Assembly: GCF_003605385.1 (NCBI RefSeq)
Contig: NZ_QYTV02000001.1
Span: 518,249 to 582,248 of the forward strand
Reading direction: 5' to 3'
Source of the DNA: Siminovitchia acidinfaciens
Lineage (GTDB): Bacteria; Bacillota; Bacilli; Bacillales; Bacillaceae_C
Length of the DNA stretch: 64,000 nt
This document shows positions 54,007 to 61,553 of this stretch, one piece after another. Numbering within the stretch: the first letter of the stretch is position 1; every line of letters starts with the position of its first letter. A program made the position numbers and the translations under genes. The notes beneath the pieces were generated by a model, which did no database searches, was not told the origin of the DNA, and saw nothing but the letters and a program-made list of their open reading frames with translations.

Positions 54007-54474
54007 TTAATCGACGGTGTAGATGGAATAGTTCACTTTTCCGGGCAGCCGGATGCCTCTGCAGACGAACAGCCGGCGGTTTAGCCAGTCGTATTTGTCG
54101 GAGGCGGTCTCAAAGATGGGAGCGGTGCGGAAATAGTACTCGTCCGGGTCGACCTCCTCGTTGTTGTCCAGACGCTGCAGCACTTCCGGCTCGCCGGTGC
54201 GGATGCCCCTGTAGGACATCATGATCAGCTCACCGTCGTTTGTTTTTAGCAAGATTCGCACATCCTGGATGATTGTGCCGTCTTCCCGGACGGTGATCCA
54301 GTCGTCTCCGCCAGGGACCACTTCCGCCATCAGCCGGTCACCGCGCAAGGCGCCGCCGGTAACACGGATGATCCGCCGGCTGCCGATCGGGGTCTTTCCA
54401 GGCAGATGGGCACTCTCAACAGTCAATTCCATGTCACATAAAAATGAAAGAGAGGGGGCAGGCAGGTGTCTCAT
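54007..54474 (-). CDS. DUF3237-family protein in the muconolactone isomerase slot
   Basis: 155 residues of DUF3237: 'VTGGALRGDRLMAEVVPGGDDWITVREDGTIIQDVRILLKTNDGELIMMSYRG', then 'YYFRTAPIFETASDKYDWLNRRLFVCRG'. The family has no established reaction that I know of. The gene lies between muconate cycloisomerase and the enol-lactonase-like hydrolase, exactly where the pathway needs muconolactone delta-isomerase, and no CatC-like gene is present in the window. ATGA overlap with the cycloisomerase gene indicates co-translation. Confidence 0.85.
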   Translation of the reverse strand: MRHLPAPSLSFLCDMELTVESAHLPGKTPIGSRRIIRVTGGALRGDRLMAEVVPGGDDWITVREDGTIIQDVRILLKTNDGELIMMSYRGIRTGEPEVLQRLDNNEEVDPDEYYFRTAPIFETASDKYDWLNRRLFVCRGIRLPGKVNYSIYTVD

Positions 54475-55613
54475 CGGGTCAGTACTCCTTTCTCTTCTTT
54501 TCTCCGATATTTATCCACTTTTATATCATCCAGCTCCACGCCAAGACCTGGGCCATCAGGAACAATGATGGAGCCATCCTTAATGGTCAGCGGGTTTTTC
54601 ACCGGGTCATCGGCCAGCCAGTCGGGTCCGAAGAGCTCACTCCCATAATCCAGATTCGGGATAGAAGCATAGGCATGTACGCATGCGGCAGTTCCGATGG
54701 AGCTTTCCAGCGATGTACCCCCGAAACAGGAGATGCCGGCCGCTTGGGCGATTCCGGCAATTCTCACCGTATTCATCATGCCGCCGGATTTATGTATTTT
54801 CAGGGAAAAAATATCCGCCGCTTGTTCTTCCGCTAGGCGAAGGGCATCCTGGACGGTTTCCAGGCTTTCGTCGGCCATGATGGGCACTTTTTTCATGGCA
54901 GCCAGCTGGGCAAGCCCTCGGATGTCTTCGGGTGGCAGCGGCTGCTCAAGGAAGTCGATGCCCGCTTCGAAGAAGGCGTCCATCCATTTCATCACAGTGA
55001 TTTTATCCCAAGAGCCGTTCGGGTCGATGCCGATGAAGGATCTGCCGCGGATGCCCTCGGCGATCCGGATGTTGCGCAAGGCATCGTCATCAGGACTCTC
55101 CTTCCCGGACTTCGTTTTGAAGTTGGCATAGCGGCCAGCATCCACATGGCTGATGGCTTCTTCAATATCACCTTCAGGAGTGCCGGATGCCAGGGCCCAG
55201 CGGACGGGGATCTTTTCTAGGTGCAGGCCGCCCAGCAACTGGTGGACAGGTACGTCATACGTTTTTCCAAGCGCGTCAAACAGCGCCATTTCCACGGTGG
55301 CTTTTGCAAAATGGTTCGCACGGATTTGCCGGTTCAGCTTTTGCATCAGCTTTTCGATATAAACAGCATTTTCCTCCAAGAGCAGGGGGGCGGCGTACCG
55401 GTCGATGACGAGCCTCATCGTTTCTACGCTCTCGCCGTTCCACCAGATTCCCGGCGTCGTCCCTTCCCCGATGCCGACAACACCGTTGCTGAGTTCGACT
55501 TGGATCAGCACGAAGCTTTTGGTCGAAACTTTCTCGGTGGAAAATTGATGGGGGCGCTTGATGGGAATATCAAGCAGGTCGGTGGTGATGCGTTTGATGC
55601 GTATGTCAGACAT
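54471..55613 (-). CDS. catB: Muconate cycloisomerase (enolase superfamily)
   Basis: About 380 residues of the muconate-lactonising subgroup. Catalytic KxK ('ANFKTKSGK'), metal ligands Asp ('IGIDPNGSWD'), Glu ('FLEQPLPPED') and Asp ('IMADESLET'), and the distal Lys in 'FSLKIHKSGGMMN'. It cycloisomerises cis,cis-muconate (or a substituted form) to muconolactone. ATG 55613 lies seven bases after GGAGGAG; the earlier TTG at 55628 overlaps that ribosome site and is rejected. Confidence 0.88.
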   Translation of the reverse strand: MSDIRIKRITTDLLDIPIKRPHQFSTEKVSTKSFVLIQVELSNGVVGIGEGTTPGIWWNGESVETMRLVIDRYAAPLLLEENAVYIEKLMQKLNRQIRANHFAKATVEMALFDALGKTYDVPVHQLLGGLHLEKIPVRWALASGTPEGDIEEAISHVDAGRYANFKTKSGKESPDDDALRNIRIAEGIRGRSFIGIDPNGSWDKITVMKWMDAFFEAGIDFLEQPLPPEDIRGLAQLAAMKKVPIMADESLETVQDALRLAEEQAADIFSLKIHKSGGMMNTVRIAGIAQAAGISCFGGTSLESSIGTAACVHAYASIPNLDYGSELFGPDWLADDPVKNPLTIKDGSIIVPDGPGLGVELDDIKVDKYRRKEEKGVLTR

Positions 55614-55650
55614 GAAAATCTCCTCCAATTTTATAAAAAAGAATAGGGAT

Positions 55651-55690
55651 GTGCTTGTCGCCTAAAGCTGAACACATGCGCTTTTCTATA
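55651..55690 (-). repeat. Dispersed mosaic repeat, fragment E
   Basis: GTGCTTGTCGCCTAAAGC ... GCGCTTTTCTATA matches only the 3' end module of copies A and B. It is followed by a 25-base stretch (55698-55722) similar to 22577-22601. Located between the dioxygenase and cycloisomerase genes. Confidence 0.6.
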
Positions 55691-55804
55691 TAGATTATTG
55701 AATTAAATATGGTGCAATCATATAGCGATGGCTCAAGTCAACACATTTAAACCTATATAGTAAATAGCGAAAGGGACATTATCCAATGCCCCTTTGTTGA
55801 CAGC

Positions 55805-56587
55805 CTATTCCCTGCGCATGACGAAATCCAAAGAAGCTTCCTTGTGATCGCCCTTATCCTCCAGCTTGGTGATGAGCTCTGTGCGCACCCCGTCTGCCAC
55901 GTCCGATTCCAGCCACTGATCGCCCTCGAAGAACACCTGAGTGATCAGTGTTTCATGGCCGTCAGCTTCAAACATAAGGTGAAGGTGGGCTGGGCGCATC
56001 GGATGCAGATCGACATATTCCAGAAATTCCCCGGTAGGCCCCTGATCCGGAATCGAATAAGGGAGCGGAACGATGGATTGTACTTCAAAGGTTCCGTTTT
56101 CATCCGTGAAGAAATGTCCCCTCAAATTGTATCTTGGTGCATCGGAGTCAAAGGCCGAATATTTCCCGGAATTGTCGTTTTGCCACATCTCCACCCTTGT
56201 GTTCGCCAACGGCATGCCATCGGTGCTGCTCACTTTGCCTCTGAAAATCAGCACTTCTCCATCTTCATCCGGTCGCTGTGTCAGCACGATGGGCTGGCCC
56301 GGTTCGCTTTCCACGAGCGGAGACCCTTCGATGAAATAGGGGCCGAGAAGGGACGGCTGGGTACCTGGCTTATCCGTATACATGGCTCGTAGCACATGGG
56401 TTTCCAAGAACACGTCCGCATATAACGGAAGTTCTCCAGCCCGTCCAAGGCGGTCTGCCCAGTTGACAAAATTGGTGTATTCCTCATGGTTCAACTTTGC
56501 TTCTTTCAAAAACTCCTGCATATGCGTGATGAATAGATTAAATACTTCCTCGACACGTGCATTCTTTTTGGCAACTTGTTTTTGCAT
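55805..56587 (-). CDS. catA: Intradiol ring-cleavage dioxygenase (catechol 1,2-dioxygenase type)
   Basis: 260 residues. An N-terminal helical dioxygenase_N domain (1-90) is followed by the beta-sandwich with non-heme Fe(III) ligands: Tyr in 'SGKYSAFD', Tyr in 'VPLPYSIPDQGPTGEFL' and the two His in 'RPAHLHLMFEADG'. It cleaves a catechol between its hydroxyls to a muconate. Hydroxyquinol is an alternative substrate, but a cycloisomerase next door argues for catechol. Confidence 0.9.
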   Translation of the reverse strand: MQKQVAKKNARVEEVFNLFITHMQEFLKEAKLNHEEYTNFVNWADRLGRAGELPLYADVFLETHVLRAMYTDKPGTQPSLLGPYFIEGSPLVESEPGQPIVLTQRPDEDGEVLIFRGKVSSTDGMPLANTRVEMWQNDNSGKYSAFDSDAPRYNLRGHFFTDENGTFEVQSIVPLPYSIPDQGPTGEFLEYVDLHPMRPAHLHLMFEADGHETLITQVFFEGDQWLESDVADGVRTELITKLEDKGDHKEASLDFVMRRE

Positions 56588-56610
56588 GGAAAATTCCTCC
56601 TTAATATGAT

Positions 56611-57159
56611 TTAAGCGTCAATTGTTTCCAGGCTTTGTCTTCCCAGTAATTGATGGACTTTCAGCCAATCATTGTTTTTCAGAAGCTTCCGGATTCTCGT
56701 GGAAGAAATTCTTTCTCCCTGGTCACAGGTGACAAAAGGGTGGATGTTCACATGGAAGTGGCGGGAAAGAAAATCAACGCAGCCTTCTTTTCCTTTTCCA
56801 AAGCGGAAATCGCTGCCCACCCATATTTCACGCGCACCTAACAACCTAAGTTCTGTGATGAAATCGGCAGGTGGCCGGGATGCGTAGTGCTCATTGAAGT
56901 TTGCAATGACGGTATAGTCTACATTCAATCTTTCAATTAAAGTGAGTTTCTCTTGGACAGTGGTCAGCACCCGTTGATTTTGAAAATAAGCTCGAGGAGG
57001 CGGGTCGAAAGTATAGACGACGGATGGAACGCCCAGTTCGCGGGCTCGCTTTGCCATCTGCCTGATCAGTGTTTGATGCCCTTTATGCAGGCCGTCAAAG
57101 GCTCCGATGGAAACAACTGAAGATGACAGGGCCAGCTCATTATCTTTCGAGATATTCAT
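56611..57159 (-). CDS. Stand-alone FAD synthetase domain (RibF N-terminal type), second copy
   Basis: 182 residues: 'SIGAFDGLHKGHQTLI' (GxHxGH) and 'GERISSTRIRKLL'. The riboflavin kinase domain is absent. Same architecture and same gene neighbourhood (next to an HpaB-like gene) as 33151-33678. ATG 57159 follows GAGGAGG; the longer start at 57210 reads through that ribosome site. Confidence 0.85.
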   Translation of the reverse strand: MNISKDNELALSSSVVSIGAFDGLHKGHQTLIRQMAKRARELGVPSVVYTFDPPPRAYFQNQRVLTTVQEKLTLIERLNVDYTVIANFNEHYASRPPADFITELRLLGAREIWVGSDFRFGKGKEGCVDFLSRHFHVNIHPFVTCDQGERISSTRIRKLLKNNDWLKVHQLLGRQSLETIDA

Positions 57160-57187
57160 GGTGGTTCCTCCTCTTGCAAATGAATGA

Positions 57188-58732
57188 TCAGTTTTTAAAG
57201 TAGTTGACATCGTCCGGGTTGATCCATGTATCGTTCACCCAGCCGTCAAGGTCGTAATCTGCCATGCACTGTTCCGCAAAGGCGATGTACTCGTCAGCTG
57301 CTCCTGATTCATTGGCAACGACCAGGTTCTCCAGGCGGATGTTCTCATGGTTTCCGGAATAGTTCCGCTCGTATAATTCATGCCGTCCTCCGTATTCCGT
57401 CCCGACAACTTCCCACAACAATTTGATCAGCTTTATTTTTTCCAGCGACGTGATGCCATTGGATCCCCGGTACAGTTTGTCAATCAATGGTCTGAGTTCC
57501 GGATTTTTGAAATCTTCCGCGCTAGATGGCTGTACAATCAGGTTTCCGGCAACGACATTTTCAATGATTCCTTTGATTTTCGGCCAGCCTTCTGACATGA
57601 ATACGCGGTAGGCAAGTCCATATTTCAGGTTTGGAAGCAAGGTTCCATTGCGTCCTTGATCTGGATTCATGGCCATCGAATCACTCAGTGACCAGAACAT
57701 GTTTTTCCAGGCTAACACTTCACCAACATTTGCTTGTACTCCGCGGAATTGATCGGTTCCGTTTGTTTTGATGGCTTTTAGCAATAATCCGGCGATGAAG
57801 TCGAGTTTGACAGCCAGTCTCGTCACACCGTGGAAAGTGAAGCGGTGAAGGAAGCCGCTCTCGGGGAAGAAGCTATTCGCTTTTTCCACGTCTTTGTAAA
57901 TCAGGACGTTCTTCCAAGGAATGAGTGCCCGGTCAAAGATGAGTACAGCGTCATTCTCGTCGAACCGGCTGCTTAACGGGTAGTCAAACGGGCTTCCCAT
58001 GACGGCAGCCTGCATTTCATAAGACTGGCGGCAGATGAGCTTGACCCCTGGTGTATCCATCGGTGCTATGAATACTAGGGCCATTTCTTCGGAACCGACT
58101 GGAACTGCGCCGTAATGCGCGACAAAGTTATAGTTCGTCAAGGCAGATCCTGTGGCAACCATTTTGGCTCCGCTTACAATAATTCCTTCATCTGTTTCCT
58201 CTTCCGCTCGGACAAATACGTCTCTGACAGCCTCCATCGGCTTGTTGCGGTCGACAGGAGGGTTGATGATCGCATGGTTGAAGAACCAATTTCTTTCCTG
58301 TGCTTCCTTATACCAAAATCTTGCGTTATCTTCGTAAGGGGCGTAGTATTCAGGATCTGCTCCAAGCGTAGCTAAGAAGGCAGCTTTGTAATCTGGTGAT
58401 CTCCCCATTTGCCCGTAAGTGATTTTGGCCCATTCGGCGATGGCATTCCGTGAATGGATAAGCTCTTCTGTAGTTGTATCGAATCTGAAATACTTCTGTG
58501 TAAAACCGTTATTTCCGGTGTCTGTTTCAGTAGTGAGGATGGATTTTGTCTTCTCATCGTGCAAGGCGTCGTATTGCCGTGCAATTGATCTTGCGGAGTT
58601 TCTGAAGGCTGGGTGTGTCGTCACATCCTTCACTCTTTCTCCGTTAATCCATACTTCGCGGTTATCTTTCAAGCTTTCCAAAAACTCTTTCCCTGTTAAA
58701 GGCAGTTTTGTTTTCTGTGTTTGAGTAACCAT
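57188..58732 (-). CDS. HpaB-like FAD-dependent oxygenase, probable phenol-type hydroxylase
   Basis: 514 residues of the HpaB family ('[30 protein letters not shown]', '[43 protein letters not shown]', '[15 protein letters not shown]'). Paralogue of the 31625 enzyme. With the flavin reductase at 60809 it resembles the two-component phenol hydroxylase PheA1/PheA2 of thermophilic Bacillus/Geobacillus, which makes catechol. The catechol dioxygenase downstream and the XylR_N sensor nearby fit that. Substituted phenols or salicylate remain possible. RBS GAGGAGG. Confidence 0.85.
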   Translation of the reverse strand: MVTQTQKTKLPLTGKEFLESLKDNREVWINGERVKDVTTHPAFRNSARSIARQYDALHDEKTKSILTTETDTGNNGFTQKYFRFDTTTEELIHSRNAIAEWAKITYGQMGRSPDYKAAFLATLGADPEYYAPYEDNARFWYKEAQERNWFFNHAIINPPVDRNKPMEAVRDVFVRAEEETDEGIIVSGAKMVATGSALTNYNFVAHYGAVPVGSEEMALVFIAPMDTPGVKLICRQSYEMQAAVMGSPFDYPLSSRFDENDAVLIFDRALIPWKNVLIYKDVEKANSFFPESGFLHRFTFHGVTRLAVKLDFIAGLLLKAIKTNGTDQFRGVQANVGEVLAWKNMFWSLSDSMAMNPDQGRNGTLLPNLKYGLAYRVFMSEGWPKIKGIIENVVAGNLIVQPSSAEDFKNPELRPLIDKLYRGSNGITSLEKIKLIKLLWEVVGTEYGGRHELYERNYSGNHENIRLENLVVANESGAADEYIAFAEQCMADYDLDGWVNDTWINPDDVNYFKN

Positions 58733-58764
58733 TTAAAGCCTCCTCAGATAATTTTTCATCATAA

Positions 58765-58780
58765 TTTAAAGCGCTTACAA
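58765..58780. promoter_or_regulatory. cre-like site upstream of the HpaB-like oxygenase
   Basis: On the minus strand TTGTAAGCGCTTTAAA matches the WTGNAANCGNWNNCAW catabolite-responsive consensus with one mismatch. It is 33 bases before the start codon of the operon. Confidence 0.6.
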
Positions 58781-58916
58781 GTGATGATTTAATTATGCTG
58801 TGAATTCTGAATAAATTTAAGTGTAAAATAATATTGATATACAGGTTTTTACCAGCATATTTTACGGTGAGGGTGATATAAGGAGTGAAAACAGCGTTCT
58901 ATTAGTGTGAAATGGA

Positions 58917-58944
58917 TAAAAAACCCTGCCGGCAATCCGGCAGG
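58917..58944 (-). terminator. Terminator of the XylR_N-PucR regulator gene
   Basis: Minus strand: CCTGCCGG-ATTG-CCGGCAGG followed by GTTTTTTA. Confidence 0.9.
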
Positions 58945-58950
58945 AGAGTT

Positions 58951-60765
58951 TCAAATATTGGTAGTAAAAGGTTTGTTTTCACGCTTGTTGAGTGAAATCG
59001 CAAAATAGATTTGCAGAGCCAAGTGACAATTGAAGCGGCCTTCTCCGGTTTTCAGGTCTACATCAATTAAACTTTCAATTCTATCCAGCCGATAGCGGAG
59101 ACCTGCAATGGAAAGATGCAGCTCGTCTGCTGTCTGCTGCAGGTTTCCATTATAGTCAAGATAGGTTTTTAAAGTGATGAGAAAGTTTGACTGGTTGGCT
59201 TGATCATACTCAATAAGTCCGCCAATAGTCTTCTTATAAAATTCGATGAGTTCGTGCTGGTCAGTCCCTTTAAGGAACATCATCACAGTTTCCATATCCT
59301 CGAACATGGAGATCACGCTGCCAGATGGGGTGGTAAGGTGGATGAAATGGCTGATTGACCGTGCATCTTCATAGCTCTTCTTCAAATTGAGCACATCATT
59401 GGATTCTCTTCCGATCCCGATATAAAATTTGAGATTGCTAAACTCTTTGTTCAGCTCGGAAAGGATATTGGAGGCAATTTCCTGTGCCTGCTTCGCCGAG
59501 TCATTTGTCAAAACGATATTGATATAATCGTCATTGGAAAAGATATCTTTCTTGGAAAAAATGGGACAAAGTTTCAAGTACTGCATGACATCTTGACGAT
59601 GTTCAGGAGGTTCAGCTTTGATTGATAGGATTCTATTTATATCATTCGGCAAAAACTGAAAGAGGTGCGAAAATTTTTCGAAATCCTCGCTGTCAAAGTT
59701 ATTTAGGATCTCTTCAAAGAAGTTCTCTTTTTTCTTCCAGAGCGACCTGGCGATTTTCCAATCGTGGTACATTTGCACAGTAAAGACGCCCACCGCTCTT
59801 TTGATGATCAGCTGGTCTCTCTGTGTCATTTTTTCATGACCTATGACGACTAGCCTTCCGAGGTTGACATTGTTGGCCCGGATTGGAAAAGTGGTGATGT
59901 CATTGTGCTTTTCCTCCGAATAAATGGATTTATCAGCCCAGTTTTTATAGATGTCTTCATCTTTCGAACGATAGAAAGCGCTTTCTATTTTCCTGTTGTA
60001 ATAGTCTATGATCAAGCTTCTGTTCAGGATGTCGGAAACGAAGCGTATTGTTTCAGACAGCGGCTTGTCTTCCAATAGGTATTCTCTTAATTCCTCGTGG
60101 ATTCTATCAGTCTCTATGATATTCTGGTTGATCTCGTTCAGCTCTTTGTATGCCCTGTCCAGCTCAGAAACCAGAGATTCCGCCTTATAAAAGCTTAGGT
60201 GCGCCTTTTGATCTCCTTCCAGATCATCTGCCGTTTTAGCGTCGAAACGGCAGTACGAATCGCCCTTTCCAACACATTTTTCTTCGTAAGCAATCACATC
60301 TTTACCGAAAGTGCTTGTCAAATAGCCACTTGCATAGCCGACAAGGATCCAGCAGACCGCGTCGCTGTTAATGCCATAATACTCCACATGCTCTTGGGCT
60401 TCAAAGGAATTCCTCCAGAATCCTGTAAAGTGAATGGAGTCTTCTGAAAGCAGTAATGTGTCAGGTTCCACTGTTACCACACCCTCTAAAGTGTGGAGAA
60501 CCGGTCCAGCCAACATTAACTCTTTCTGATTTTTCCAATTGTACATAGAGGCGACAGATTCGCCGTCCTTTTTTCCCCATTCCCAGCCGTATCTCATCAG
60601 GAATCCCTTGGCCCTGTCCATGCCAAGGGTGTTGATCAAATCTCGTCTTAATAAACCAAGCGCCTCTGCGGAAACCAATACCATTCTTTTGTGATTGAAT
60701 GTAATCATGCCTGTGCGAGGATTCGTTTCCAGCAGGTCATCAAACAATAATTGGCTAGCCCTCAA
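58951..60765 (-). CDS. XylR_N-V4R-PucR-type transcriptional regulator
   Basis: 604 residues. The N-terminus (about 10-110, 'NHKRMVLVSAEALGLLRRDLINTLGMDRAKGFLMRYGWEWGKKDGE') matches the aromatic-sensing XylR_N domain of XylR/DmpR. A V4R domain follows (about 130-195, 'VCWILVGYASGYLTSTFGKDVIAYEEKCVGKGDSYCRF') with conserved Cys that may bind zinc. The middle is GAF/PucR-like, and the C-terminus is a PucR HTH ('LKTYLDYNGNLQQTADELHLSIAGLRYRLDRIESL'). There is no AAA+ module and no GAFTGA, so it does not use sigma-54. TTG start after AGGATAG/AGGGGGG. Presumably switches on the minus-strand ring-degradation genes in response to a phenol-like compound. Confidence 0.9.
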   Translation of the reverse strand: MRASQLLFDDLLETNPRTGMITFNHKRMVLVSAEALGLLRRDLINTLGMDRAKGFLMRYGWEWGKKDGESVASMYNWKNQKELMLAGPVLHTLEGVVTVEPDTLLLSEDSIHFTGFWRNSFEAQEHVEYYGINSDAVCWILVGYASGYLTSTFGKDVIAYEEKCVGKGDSYCRFDAKTADDLEGDQKAHLSFYKAESLVSELDRAYKELNEINQNIIETDRIHEELREYLLEDKPLSETIRFVSDILNRSLIIDYYNRKIESAFYRSKDEDIYKNWADKSIYSEEKHNDITTFPIRANNVNLGRLVVIGHEKMTQRDQLIIKRAVGVFTVQMYHDWKIARSLWKKKENFFEEILNNFDSEDFEKFSHLFQFLPNDINRILSIKAEPPEHRQDVMQYLKLCPIFSKKDIFSNDDYINIVLTNDSAKQAQEIASNILSELNKEFSNLKFYIGIGRESNDVLNLKKSYEDARSISHFIHLTTPSGSVISMFEDMETVMMFLKGTDQHELIEFYKKTIGGLIEYDQANQSNFLITLKTYLDYNGNLQQTADELHLSIAGLRYRLDRIESLIDVDLKTGEGRFNCHLALQIYFAISLNKRENKPFTTNI

Positions 60766-60808
60766 CTATCCTACCCCCCTGTACAAATTAGAGAGAATGA
60801 GAACTGCA

Positions 60809-61273
60809 TCATTTGGCGGATGCAACCTCAGAAAACTGTCCGCAATAATAGAGAAGCGGCTGCCCGGGATGATATTCAAAGCTTTTTACTTCACCAAGAA
60901 AAAGAACATGGTCTCCGCCATCATAGGCTGCCCAGGGCTCGCATTCTATGTAAGCCAGGGAATTCTTGATTCGTTTACCAAGCAGCCCGTCTTCCCACTC
61001 AAAAGGCGTGATTTCTTTGGGCCGGCCCGCAAAGTGCATGGCAGTGTCCTGTTGCTCTCTATTTAATACATTTACAATAAAGCGGTTATTTTCAAGTACA
61101 CTAAGGGCTTTCGTTTTCCGATCCACTGAGACAAGTACGAGCATTGGATCCAGGGAAACCGATGTAAATGAATTGGCAGTGAATCCATGAGTCCCATCCT
61201 CAGTTCCACTTGTGATAACCGTGACCCCTGTAGCAAAGTGTCCCACACAGTTTCGAAACTCTCTTGCATCCAT
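60809..61273 (-). CDS. Flavin reductase of a two-component monooxygenase, second copy
   Basis: 154 residues: 'FRNCVGHFATGVTVITSG', 'GFTANSFTSVSLDPMLVLVSVDRKTKAL', 'GGDHVLFLGEVKSF'. Paralogue of 31111-31596 and similar to PheA2/HpaC. Reduces FAD for the HpaB-like oxygenase at 57188, from which it is separated by the regulator gene. RBS GGAGAGG. Confidence 0.88.
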   Translation of the reverse strand: MDAREFRNCVGHFATGVTVITSGTEDGTHGFTANSFTSVSLDPMLVLVSVDRKTKALSVLENNRFIVNVLNREQQDTAMHFAGRPKEITPFEWEDGLLGKRIKNSLAYIECEPWAAYDGGDHVLFLGEVKSFEYHPGQPLLYYCGQFSEVASAK

Positions 61274-61553
61274 TATAACCTCTCCTTACGAAAGTCATAG
61301 TACTTTATTTTAAATTGTAGCAATATTTAATTTAATGAGGAACAGCAAAAAACGTCGGATAATTTCCCTTTAGCTTATAAAAAAGTGAAGAAACTCCATT
61401 CAAGTAGATTTAATTTTAATAGAGATGCGTAGGGCTTCAGCCTCTTTTTTTTCAAAATGAAAAAAATCTCCTGACAAATCTTTGGATTTCCTTATCCAAA
61501 TGATAGTATAATAGTCCTAACTAACTTTGTACCTAAAAAGGAGTGCAGCCTTA

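Noticed and set aside
53217-54224. 335-codon plus-strand open frame opposite the hydrolase and DUF3237 genes
   Set aside because: Low-complexity antisense translation of GC-rich genes with clear family motifs on the other strand; no ribosome site and no recognisable domain.
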